Shown here piece after piece: positions 16,087-24,336 of a DNA stretch of 64,000 bases. The stretch comes from Lishizhenia tianjinensis. GTDB taxonomy: Bacteria; Bacteroidota; Bacteroidia; Flavobacteriales_D; Crocinitomicaceae. The first letter of the stretch is position 1. Every line of letters starts with the position of its first letter. A model generated the notes under the pieces. The model had not been told where the DNA came from. It made no database searches and saw nothing but the letters and a program-made list of their open reading frames with translations. Position numbers and translations under genes: made by a program. Location: the NCBI RefSeq assembly GCF_900116425.1, contig NZ_FPAS01000001.1:1250085-1314084 (forward strand), written 5' to 3'.

Positions 16087-16301
16087 TGCAAACGATAGAA
16101 TTTTTACTCGAAGGAGAATACATAGAGCTTTTAAAATTGTTGAAAGCCGTAAACATTGCCCAAACGGGTGGTCACGCCAAAATGATTGTTGACGATGAGT
16201 TAGTAGTTAGAAACGGTGAAGTTGAAACGCGCCGTAGAGCTAAGCTTGTGAAAGGTGATGTTTTGGTGATAGACGAGGAAATTGAAATTACCATCGTATA
16301 A
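16086..16301 (+). CDS. Small S4-domain RNA-binding protein
   Basis: A 71-residue protein of the YbcJ/YaaA-type S4 family: FLLEGEYIELLKLLKAVNIA, GGHAKMIVDDELVVRNGEVE and TRRRAKLVKGDVLVID match the alpha-L RNA-binding motif. Proteins like this bind structured RNA, often rRNA, in the cytoplasm. Its ATG overlaps the meaB stop by one base, so the two are translationally coupled, an association with no obvious functional logic. Function beyond RNA binding is unknown. Confidence 0.88.
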   Translation: MQTIEFLLEGEYIELLKLLKAVNIAQTGGHAKMIVDDELVVRNGEVETRRRAKLVKGDVLVIDEEIEITIV

Positions 16302-16361
16302 CACAGGTATTTAAAAATTTAATGATTTAACAATTTAAAGAATTGTATTTCATCTTTAAAT

Positions 16362-16401
16362 AACCAGAAAGGGGGATGTTTCAACATCCCCCTTTCTGGT
16401 T
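16362..16401. terminator. Strong bidirectional terminator
   Basis: A perfect 19-bp inverted repeat (left arm from AACCAGAAAGGGGGATGTT, right arm its exact complement) with a 2-base centre, between the convergent S4 gene and the minus-strand gene at 16433. It is flanked by A-rich and T-rich bases and can stop transcription from both sides. Confidence 0.85.
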
Positions 16402-16432
16402 TAAATTCTTAAATCTTTAAATCCTCCATTGC

Positions 16433-17548
16433 CTACTCTTCATCAAAGCGATTGAGCCAAAGCTCTATTAACTCATCTATGGTTGGTGCACTGCCTTTCA
16501 CGAGTAAATCACCTGTTTGTCCATCGTAGAGTTGCCAAGCGTTGTTTGACTTCACAGCTACACCGTACATATAATCTAAGAACACGACTTCAAAACCGTC
16601 AAAAGATTGCTCCTCAAAAAGGTTTTCGTATCCCATATTGTAAACAAACACTTTTCCTTCCAACCAAAGCTCAAAGCAAGATGCGTCCTCGTGGTATTTT
16701 ACACTATCGTAAATGGGCGCTATTAACTCAAAGGTACCTTCACCTCCAAACACTCCCCATTGATGAGTTTTGGCCGACCTACCGTAGCAATAAACAGCAT
16801 GTCCATCATAAGACTCAATGAGATCCAATTTATGCTCCTTTTGCATTTGCGCCATAAAATCAAGTGCTGTTAGCGAAAGAAATGTGGGGCGGGATAAATC
16901 TTCTTTGTTTGTGCAACCGAGTCCGCTTACAAATTCTAATATATCCGGACCTTCAGAACGTAATTCTATGCGGTACCACTTTCCGTCCTTTTTACCAGCA
17001 ACTTCCAGGTAGTCGAGTAAATTTGCTTCTCCCCCATACCTTGCATAAGGCGAAAAATTATCAATTTCCCAAGACTCAAAGTCTTGCGACGGAAGGGCTA
17101 GTAAGGAATCGATTTTACGAAAATCACTATCCAATTCGGCTAAATTTTCAAAAACTATCTCCTCCCAAATTACAGGTGGAATAAACTCAGAGTAAAAAGA
17201 AATCACCCCCTTTTTATCCTGGTAATTCACAACGGTAAAATTGAGTTCCTCTTGGGCAGGAGTAGGAAACTCCACACTCATTTTATTGAGTTTTTGAGGA
17301 TGAGCAAAAAGTAAATTCCCTGTGGTTTTGTCGTACAATTGCCAATTCCCCTTGGCGTTTTTGAGTCTACATGGAAAATTAGAATAAATATTGGTATTCC
17401 ACTGGAGTTCTGAAGCTTTAAATTGTCGGATAAAACCCTCTAATTCCGCCGCAGAACTTTTCGGTGTCAACTCCTTTTCTTTCCAAAAAAAAGATTGCGC
17501 ATACAGATTCATGCTCCACAAAAAAAGAGGTAAAACAAGCCATTTCAT
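16433..17548 (-). CDS. Secreted WG-repeat-like protein, function unknown
   Basis: A 371-residue protein with a signal peptide (MKWLVLPLFLWSMNLYAQ). The mature protein contains repeated segments of the WG-repeat type: GNWQLYDKTTGNLLFAHP, KDGKWYRIELRSEG, HQWGVFGGEGTFELIAPIYD and NNAWQLYDGQTGDLLV. WG repeats occur in bacterial extracytoplasmic proteins as beta-rich binding modules. No T9SS sorting domain is present, so it probably stays in the periplasm. It stands alone and ends at a shared bidirectional terminator. Confidence 0.7.
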   Translation of the reverse strand: MKWLVLPLFLWSMNLYAQSFFWKEKELTPKSSAAELEGFIRQFKASELQWNTNIYSNFPCRLKNAKGNWQLYDKTTGNLLFAHPQKLNKMSVEFPTPAQEELNFTVVNYQDKKGVISFYSEFIPPVIWEEIVFENLAELDSDFRKIDSLLALPSQDFESWEIDNFSPYARYGGEANLLDYLEVAGKKDGKWYRIELRSEGPDILEFVSGLGCTNKEDLSRPTFLSLTALDFMAQMQKEHKLDLIESYDGHAVYCYGRSAKTHQWGVFGGEGTFELIAPIYDSVKYHEDASCFELWLEGKVFVYNMGYENLFEEQSFDGFEVVFLDYMYGVAVKSNNAWQLYDGQTGDLLVKGSAPTIDELIELWLNRFDEE

Positions 17549-17681
17549 AACAGTGTGGTTTAATTTGTAGACAAGATAAGAAATAAAGTTCAGACTATTT
17601 TTCTCACCTCAAAAGCCAAGCTCTAGCAAATGAAAACACTGAGCATTTAGAAATCTTTTAACAAAATATTAGCACTCGAAT

Positions 17682-17713
17682 TTTGCATCCTCTCTGAAGG
17701 CGTATTACATTTG
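17682..17713 (+). promoter_or_regulatory. Complete promoter, TTTG-N20-TACATTTG
   Basis: A -33 TTTG (17682-17685) and a -7 TACATTTG (17706-17713) are separated by 20 bases, fitting the Bacteroidota promoter layout. It drives the gene at 17723 and perhaps the RND operon behind it. The reading frame that begins at 17711 is inside the -7 motif, so the start must be the ATG at 17723. Confidence 0.75.
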
Positions 17714-17722
17714 CGTCCAGAA

Positions 17723-18145
17723 ATGAATACACTTTTCAGATATATCATCGCACTGAGCGTACTATTGCTAATCGGTTTTAACCAAACCATTGGTCGCGCC
17801 TTTGCTGAAATTTCTGGAGTTGAACTCCTACAAGGAAGTTCGCAACAGGAAGATGATACAGCGTATTCCATTCATGGGACCCACTCCCACTACCTCAGTG
17901 CCATTCCTGAAAATGGTCATCATTTATTCGGTGTTGAAACTTCTGAAGGCGGAGCTGAGGAAGACGAGGATAGATCGCACAAAAAATTCTCCGATTTTGG
18001 AGTTTTCTTAAAAACCCTTTTTGTTTTACAGAAGGCGGTAATATCTACAGACATTCACGAGGAGGAAGAAATATTCCACGCTCACGAATTCAAAGCATCA
18101 TCATTCAAATCACTATTTCTAGTTCTAGAAGTATTTAGACTGTGA
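17723..18145 (+). CDS. Small membrane-anchored protein rich in His and acidic residues
   Basis: 140 residues from the ATG at 17723. The N-terminus is a signal or anchor (MNTLFRYIIALSVLLLIGFN). The rest has clusters of histidine (HGTHSHYL, ENGHHLFG, EEIFHAHEF) and acidic runs (EGGAEEDEDRSHKK, DIHEEEEIFHAH). Such composition is compatible with binding metal ions or cations, but no family was recognised. The gene is on the same strand as and 146 bases before an RND efflux operon and has a clear promoter, so it may be the first gene of the operon or its accessory factor. Function unknown. Confidence 0.6.
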   Translation: MNTLFRYIIALSVLLLIGFNQTIGRAFAEISGVELLQGSSQQEDDTAYSIHGTHSHYLSAIPENGHHLFGVETSEGGAEEDEDRSHKKFSDFGVFLKTLFVLQKAVISTDIHEEEEIFHAHEFKASSFKSLFLVLEVFRL

Positions 18146-18290
18146 TTAACATCTTCTTTCATCTGCTCGCTTAGAAATATCATTTAAGTGCAGATACCCC
18201 ATGGCAAAACTTGGAATTCTTCCAAGCGGGACTTGCCGTATCATCAATTTTTATTTCCAAACAATTTAATGCTTTAAAAGCAAAATTATT

Positions 18291-19376
18291 ATGAGAAGAA
18301 TGTGCATAATGGTGGGTTTGTGTGCCTTAATTTTTAACACAAGCTGTACATCAAAAAAACATGAAGAAAAGGAGTTAGAAACGCACTTTATTGCCACTAA
18401 CCCAGTGAGAATGGACACCTCGATTACCGTAGATTATGTTTCGCAAATCCATGCGATTCAACACATTGAAATTAGAGCCCAAGAAAGAGGTTATTTAGAG
18501 AAGATTTATGTAGACGAAGGTCAGCACGTTAAAAAGGGCCAATTGTTATTTCAAATTATGCCGCGTTTGTATGAGGCTGAAATGCAAAAAGCAAAAGCCG
18601 AAGCTGAATTTGCAAACATAGAATATTTGAACACCAAACAACTGGCCGATAGCGAGGTGGTTTCCATGAATGAATTGGCCTTGGCAAAAGCAAAATTAGA
18701 CAAAGCAAACGCTGAATTAGCTCTGCGCAAAGTTCACTTAGACTTCACAGAAATAAGAGCTCCTTACGATGGAATTATAGACAAATTCCATGTTCGTTTG
18801 GGAAGCTTAATAGACGAAGGAGATTTGTTGACTTACCTCTCAGACAACAGTAAAATGTGGGTGTATTTCAACGTTCCAGAAGCCGTTTATTTGGATTATC
18901 AAACCAATATGGACAAAGACAGTTTCTTAGAAGTTGGATTGAAAATGGCCAACAATAAATTCTTCCCTCACAAAGGGATAGTTGAGACCATAGAAGCCGA
19001 CTTTAACAACGAAACAGGTAACATTCCGTTTAGAGCTACTTTCCCCAATCCAACCGGACTTTTACGTCACGGAGAAACCGGAAACATAGAAGTAAAAGAG
19101 CAGTATAACCAAGCCATTATCATCCCGCAAAAGGCAACCTTTGAAGTCTTGGATCAGAAGTATGTTTACGTGATAGATGCCAACAATGAGTTACAATCTA
19201 GAAAAATTGAAATCGAAGCAGAAATGCCTGATTTATATGTGGTAAAATCAGGGTTAGAGACTTCAGAAAAAATTCTTTTAGAAGGATTAAGAAACGTACG
19301 TGAACACGACAAAATTGAATATGAACTGCACGATCCTATGGCGGTTCTTTCTACCCTAAGATTACATGCAGAATAA
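18291..19376 (+). CDS. RND efflux periplasmic adaptor (membrane fusion protein)
   Basis: 361 residues. It links the inner-membrane pump to the outer-membrane channel. Family marks: the lipoyl half-motif GYLEKIYVDEGQHVKKGQLLF (residues about 62-82, shown in part as DEGQHVKKGQLLF), the coiled-coil hairpin AEMQKAKAEAEFANIEYLNT, the second lipoyl motif HLDFTEIRAPYDGIIDKFHV, and the barrel and membrane-proximal region with VIIPQKATFEVLDQKYVYVI (TIIPQKA-like). The N-terminus MRRMCIMVGLCALIFNTSC suggests lipidation at C19, although the lipobox is atypical. First gene of a three-gene efflux operon, 26 bases before the pump gene. Confidence 0.92.
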   Translation: MRRMCIMVGLCALIFNTSCTSKKHEEKELETHFIATNPVRMDTSITVDYVSQIHAIQHIEIRAQERGYLEKIYVDEGQHVKKGQLLFQIMPRLYEAEMQKAKAEAEFANIEYLNTKQLADSEVVSMNELALAKAKLDKANAELALRKVHLDFTEIRAPYDGIIDKFHVRLGSLIDEGDLLTYLSDNSKMWVYFNVPEAVYLDYQTNMDKDSFLEVGLKMANNKFFPHKGIVETIEADFNNETGNIPFRATFPNPTGLLRHGETGNIEVKEQYNQAIIIPQKATFEVLDQKYVYVIDANNELQSRKIEIEAEMPDLYVVKSGLETSEKILLEGLRNVREHDKIEYELHDPMAVLSTLRLHAE

Positions 19377-19402
19377 GAGTCATAAAAAAAAATAAAAATA
19401 CA

Positions 19403-22400
19403 ATGTTTAGTAAATTCATAAAAAGACCAGTACTGGCTATTGTGTTGTCTTTGGTGATTGTATTCGTAGGTACTTTATCTATCAATACGCTACCAAAATC
19501 ACAATTCCCAGATATTGCTCCTCCCATGGTAGTGGTTTACCTCTCTTACCCCGGAGCGAGTTCAACTGTACTTACCAATTCTGTATTAATTCCTTTGGAA
19601 CAAGCCATCAATGGTGTACCGGGAATGAAATACATGTTCTCTACCGCAGCCAGTTCAGGTGAGGCCAATATCCAAATCGTTTTCGAAAAAGGAAGTGACC
19701 CCAACCAAGCGGTGGTAAACATCAACAACAGGGTGCAGCAAATGAAAAACCGTTTACCGGCCATCGTTCAGTTGGAAGGATTAAGGGTGCAGCGTTTAAT
19801 GCCCAATATGTTGATGTATGTGAACCTGTATGGTACAGACACTGCAAATACAGATATGAAGTTCATCTTCAACTACGCCTACATCAACTTATTGCCAGAA
19901 CTACAACGTATCAACGGTGTGGGGAGAGCGCAAATTGTAGGGAGTAGACAGTACGCCATGCGTGTTTGGTTGAACCCAGACAGAATGCGTGCTTACGACA
20001 TCTCTACAGAAGAGGTGATGAAGGCTTTAGGTGAGCAAAGTATCATTGGTTCTCCAGGTCGTTTAGGTAGAGCAGATAGTAAACGTTCAGAATCTATAGA
20101 ATATGTGTTGACCTATCCGGGTCGTTACAACGAGGATGAAGAATACGAAAACGTGATTATACGTGCCAATGCAGAGGGTGAAGTCTTGAAATTAAAAGAT
20201 ATTGCCAAAGTTGAATTAGGATCAGAATACTACGATATCTACTCCAACAAAGATGAATTCCCATCTGCTGCCATAACGTTAAATCAAGCTTACGGTAGTA
20301 ACGCCATAGACGTCATTGAAAAAGTAAAAACAAAGTTGGAAGAAATGAAAGACGACTTCCCTCCAGGCGTTGAATACGAAATTTCTTACGACGTTTCTAA
20401 CTTCTTAGATGCATCCATTACAGAGGTATTACACACCTTAAGAGACGCCTTTATCTTGGTATCTTTGGTGGTATTTGTATTCTTGGGGGATTGGAGATCT
20501 ACATTGATTCCTGTACTCGCCGTTCCGGTATCCTTAATTGGTGCCTTCTTCGTAATTCAAGCCTTTGGATTAACCATCAACTTGATTACATTGTTTGCTT
20601 TGGTTTTGGCCATAGGTATTGTGGTAGATGATGCCATAGTGGTGGTAGAAGCGGTTCACGCCAAGATGGAAGAAAACCCACACCTCTCTCCTACCCAAGC
20701 TGTGAAATTGGTATTGAAAGAAATCTCTGGTGCCATCATCGCCATTACCTTGTTGATGACTTCTGTATTCGTTCCGGTCGCCTTTATGTCAGGACCTGTA
20801 GGTATCTTCTACCGTCAGTTCTCCATTACCATGGCCTCCTCTATTGTTATCTCTGGTTTGGTAGCCTTAACACTTACACCTGTATTGAGTGCCATGATTT
20901 TGAAAAACACGCATGGTCAAGAACGCAAAAGAAACCTATTAAATAGAGGTTTGGATGCTTTCAACAGAGGCTTCGATAAAATGACAGGAAGATATACTGG
21001 TATTCTTAAAAAGATTGTCAACCGTAAGGCAGTTACTTGGGGATTGTTATTGATCTTCGCTGTGGGTACGGTCGGTATTTCTAGAGTTCTTCCTTCTGGA
21101 TTTGTGCCATCGGAAGACCAAGGTATGATTTACGCGGTATTGCAAACTCCTCCAGGATCTACTTTGGAAAGAACCTACGCTATCTCAAGAGAATTACAAG
21201 AGGCTGCGGAAGAAATAGATGGTGTTCAATCTGTATCTGCTTTGGCTGGATATGAAATCTTGACACAAGGTCGTGGGTCGAACTCAGGTACCTGTATCAT
21301 CAACTTAAAACCTTGGGATAAAAGACACCACACGGTTCCTGAAATCATAGAGGAACTGGAAGAAAAAGTAAAAAACATCCCTGGGGCGAAAGTTGAATTC
21401 TTTGGTCCGCCCGCTGTACCGGGTTACGGTGCTGCCGGAGGTATTGCCTTGCAGTTATTGGACAAAAACTCGAGCATAGATTACAACCGTTTAAATGGGG
21501 TGACCCAAAAATTCATGGATGAATTGGAAAAGAGACCAGAAATTACAGGACTCTTCACCTTCTACAGAACGGATTATCCTCAATATGAACTAGAAATAGA
21601 CAACCAATTGGCCATGCAGAAAGGAGTTTCCATTGGTAAAGCCATGGACAACTTATCCATCTTGGTGGGAAGTACCTACGAACAAGGTTTCATTAAATAC
21701 GGACGTTTCTTTAAACTCTTCGTACAAGCCGATCCTTCGTTTAGAAAGTTACCTACAGATATCTTGAATTTCTATGTGAAAAACGACAAAGATGAAATGG
21801 TTCCTTACTCTGCTTTCATGAAAGTGAAAAAGACACAAGGTATCTATGAAATTAACAGATATAACATGTATACAACGGCTCCAATTCGTTGTAACCCAGC
21901 TCCGGGATATTCTTCAGGTGAAGTCATTGACGTAATTAAGGAAGTTGCAGCAGAAACTCTACCGAAAGGATATGATATAGACTGGGCTGGTTTATCGAAA
22001 GATGAATCTCGAAGAGGAAATGAAGCAGTATATATTTTCATCGTGGTATTGATCTTCGTTTACTTTGTATTGGCAGCGCAGTACGAGAGTTTCATTATTC
22101 CGTTCTCTGTAATTCTGTCCTTACCTGCAGGTATTTTCGGTTCCTTCCTTTTCATTAAAATGATGGGAGTTGCCAACGATATTTACGCTCAGGTTGCCCT
22201 GGTAATGTTGGTCGGCTTACTCGGTAAAAATGCCGTGTTAATTGTAGAATTTGCCATCCAGAAAAAACGCGAAGGTTACAGTGTATTTGATGCAGCCATA
22301 GCAGGTGCAAAAGAAAGGTTTAGACCTATTTTGATGACCTCTTTTGCCTTCATCGCCGGGTTAATTCCCTTGATTTTAGCCCATGGTCCGGGTGCAATTG

Positions 22401-22609
22401 GTAACATGACTATTGGAGCTTCTGCACTTGGAGGTATGTTGTTCGGTACTGTATTCGGTGTAATTATCGTACCTGGATTGTACTACATATTTGGAAAACT
22501 AGCAGAAAACAAAACTTTGATTAAAGACGAAGAAGACAATCCTTTATCTGAAGGATTTGTTGAATTCCAAAATCAATTTAACAACGACAGTAATGATGAA
22601 AACAAATAA
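19403..22609 (+). CDS. RND efflux pump, HAE1 (AcrB-like) family
   Basis: A 1068-residue inner-membrane proton antiporter that exports hydrophobic and amphiphilic compounds. The order of elements is as in AcrB: TM1 (FIKRPVLAIVLSLVIVFVGT), a large periplasmic porter domain, the TM4 relay GIVVDDAIVVVEAVHAKMEE with the two aspartates needed for proton transfer, then a repeat of the whole unit with a second TM block (VYIFIVVLIFVYFVLAAQYE, then GLLGKNAVLIVEFA with the lysine partner). Length equals the family norm. The stop overlaps the next gene's start by 14-17 bases. The drug range cannot be predicted. Confidence 0.95.
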   Translation: MFSKFIKRPVLAIVLSLVIVFVGTLSINTLPKSQFPDIAPPMVVVYLSYPGASSTVLTNSVLIPLEQAINGVPGMKYMFSTAASSGEANIQIVFEKGSDPNQAVVNINNRVQQMKNRLPAIVQLEGLRVQRLMPNMLMYVNLYGTDTANTDMKFIFNYAYINLLPELQRINGVGRAQIVGSRQYAMRVWLNPDRMRAYDISTEEVMKALGEQSIIGSPGRLGRADSKRSESIEYVLTYPGRYNEDEEYENVIIRANAEGEVLKLKDIAKVELGSEYYDIYSNKDEFPSAAITLNQAYGSNAIDVIEKVKTKLEEMKDDFPPGVEYEISYDVSNFLDASITEVLHTLRDAFILVSLVVFVFLGDWRSTLIPVLAVPVSLIGAFFVIQAFGLTINLITLFALVLAIGIVVDDAIVVVEAVHAKMEENPHLSPTQAVKLVLKEISGAIIAITLLMTSVFVPVAFMSGPVGIFYRQFSITMASSIVISGLVALTLTPVLSAMILKNTHGQERKRNLLNRGLDAFNRGFDKMTGRYTGILKKIVNRKAVTWGLLLIFAVGTVGISRVLPSGFVPSEDQGMIYAVLQTPPGSTLERTYAISRELQEAAEEIDGVQSVSALAGYEILTQGRGSNSGTCIINLKPWDKRHHTVPEIIEELEEKVKNIPGAKVEFFGPPAVPGYGAAGGIALQLLDKNSSIDYNRLNGVTQKFMDELEKRPEITGLFTFYRTDYPQYELEIDNQLAMQKGVSIGKAMDNLSILVGSTYEQGFIKYGRFFKLFVQADPSFRKLPTDILNFYVKNDKDEMVPYSAFMKVKKTQGIYEINRYNMYTTAPIRCNPAPGYSSGEVIDVIKEVAAETLPKGYDIDWAGLSKDESRRGNEAVYIFIVVLIFVYFVLAAQYESFIIPFSVILSLPAGIFGSFLFIKMMGVANDIYAQVALVMLVGLLGKNAVLIVEFAIQKKREGYSVFDAAIAGAKERFRPILMTSFAFIAGLIPLILAHGPGAIGNMTIGASALGGMLFGTVFGVIIVPGLYYIFGKLAENKTLIKDEEDNPLSEGFVEFQNQFNNDSNDENK

Positions 22610-24029
22610 AATTAAAATGCTAGTGGGAATAAGTCTTGTAGCGCTCCCTTTGGGAGCCTGCAAGACCCCAACCCTAGTAGAAAAAGAACTGAGAGAAGAT
22701 TTACCGCAAGAATTCGCTATGTCCAAAGACACCTTGAATTCTGGCACCATGAATTGGAAAGAATACTTTACAGATCCTTACTTGAACGCATTAATAGACA
22801 CAGCACTTCAAAACAACCAGGAGTTGAACATCATCTTGCAAGAAATACAGATGGCCAACAACGAAGTGAGTGCTAAAAAAGGAGAATACCTTCCTTCTGT
22901 TTCTTTAGGTGTAGGAGCCGCTGGTGAAAAAGTGGGACGTTACACCGTGCAAGGTGCATCTGAGGCTACAACTGATATAAAACCCGGAAGAGAAACACCT
23001 GAGGTAGTACCTGATTTTATGGTAGGTGGTTTCATGAATTGGGAAGTAGATATTTGGCACAAGTTGCGCAATGCTAAAAAAGCGCAAGTGATGCGTTACC
23101 TTTCTTCTATTGAAGGAAAGAATTTCATGGTAACGCACTTGATTGCTGAAATCGCAGATGCTTATTACGAGTTAATGGCCTTAGATAATCAATTGACCTT
23201 GATTCAACAAAACATTGCTATTCAGTCGGATGCCCTAGAAGTGGTTCGCCTACAAAAAAAGGCAGCCCGCGTTACAGAATTGGCTGTGCGTAGGTTTGAA
23301 GCTCAGGTAATGAAAACCAAAAGTTTGCAATATGATGTACAGCAGCAAATCATAGAAAAGGAGAACGAAATCAATTATTTGTTGGGACGTTACCCACAGC
23401 CTATTGCTAGAAATTCTGTCAACTTTAACACGCTTGTACCAGATACCATACATGCAGGTATCCCTTCTCAATTGATGGCTAACAGACCAGACATTCGACA
23501 AGCAGAGTTGGAACTTGAGGCCGCGAACTTAGATGTAAAAGTAGCACGGGCCAATTTTTATCCTTCGCTCACCTTGAGGGCAGGATTAGGTTTACAATCC
23601 TTCAACCCTGCTTACTTGATTTCTACGCCAGAGTCTATGCTTTTTAATTTGATAGGAGATGCCAGTGCGCCCTTGATTAACAGAAAGGCAATTGCGGCTA
23701 CCTACAAAAATGCAAATGCTAAACAAATCCAAGCGATTTACAAGTACGAGCAAACGGTTTTGAAGGCCTATTTACAGGTAGTGAATCAACTTTCTAGTTT
23801 ACACAATTTAGAAATGAGTTATGCCTTGCAAGCCAACCGTGTAGATGCTTTAACACAGTCTATTCAAATCTCCAATGATTTGTTTAAATCCGCCAGAGCC
23901 GATTACATGGAAGTATTGTTAACGCAAAGAGATGCGTTGGAATCTAAATTCGAATTGATAGAAACTAAGAAAAATCAATTGCATGCCTTTGTACAAATTT
24001 ACAAAGCCCTCGGTGGAGGTTGGAATTAG
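22596..24029 (+). CDS. Outer-membrane efflux channel (TolC/OprM family lipoprotein)
   Basis: 477 residues from the ATG at 22596, with the ATG at 22593 equally possible. It has a lipoprotein signal (MKTNKIKMLVGISLVALPLGAC, lipobox LGAC), then the duplicated OEP repeat: NWKEYFTDPYLNALIDTALQ, NNQELNIILQEIQMANNEVS, PDFMVGGFMNWEVDIWHKLR and, in the second half, MANRPDIRQAELELEAANLD and VARANFYPSLTLRAG. This is the NodT/OprM pattern of channels paired with RND pumps. The start lies inside the end of the pump gene (14-base overlap), so translation is coupled. A terminator follows the stop. Confidence 0.93.
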   Translation: MKTNKIKMLVGISLVALPLGACKTPTLVEKELREDLPQEFAMSKDTLNSGTMNWKEYFTDPYLNALIDTALQNNQELNIILQEIQMANNEVSAKKGEYLPSVSLGVGAAGEKVGRYTVQGASEATTDIKPGRETPEVVPDFMVGGFMNWEVDIWHKLRNAKKAQVMRYLSSIEGKNFMVTHLIAEIADAYYELMALDNQLTLIQQNIAIQSDALEVVRLQKKAARVTELAVRRFEAQVMKTKSLQYDVQQQIIEKENEINYLLGRYPQPIARNSVNFNTLVPDTIHAGIPSQLMANRPDIRQAELELEAANLDVKVARANFYPSLTLRAGLGLQSFNPAYLISTPESMLFNLIGDASAPLINRKAIAATYKNANAKQIQAIYKYEQTVLKAYLQVVNQLSSLHNLEMSYALQANRVDALTQSIQISNDLFKSARADYMEVLLTQRDALESKFELIETKKNQLHAFVQIYKALGGGWN

Positions 24030-24054
24030 GAACAGTTAAACAATCATAGCAGCT

Positions 24055-24090
24055 AAAGTCGTCTTGTCTCCGGATGGGGCGGCTTTTTTT
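24055..24090 (+). terminator. Terminator of the RND operon
   Basis: AAGTCGTC (24056-24063) pairs with GGCGGCTT (24078-24085, three G-T pairs) and is followed by a run of seven T. Confidence 0.75.
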
Positions 24091-24336
24091 ATTTAAAGAT
24101 TTAATATACGCTGCGCGAATGATTTAAAAATTTAAGGAGGAAGATTTGAGGGATTTGATTTTCGCTGCGCGAATGATTTGAAAGATTTAAGAAGGTGAGG
24201 TGGTTTGCATTCGTTGGGTTCATGAATGAAATCCCCCTAAAAAACTATACATTATTTCGTCTCATTTTTCACAGATCGCAGCTTTCATCTCTCTGGCTTT
24301 ATCCCTACTTTTGGAAACTCGAAAAGAAGGTTATTC
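24091..24336. repeat. Intergenic region with two copies of CGCTGCGCGAATGATTT
   Basis: No gene is supported here. CGCTGCGCGAATGATTT followed by AAAAATTTAAGGAGG occurs at 24109-24140, and the same core followed by GAAAGATTTAAGAAGG at 24163-24195, 54 bases apart. A weaker relative (ACGTTCGTGATTTAAAG) lies near 10994. A 111-codon frame across this region has no family resemblance and overlaps rarA. Confidence 0.6.
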
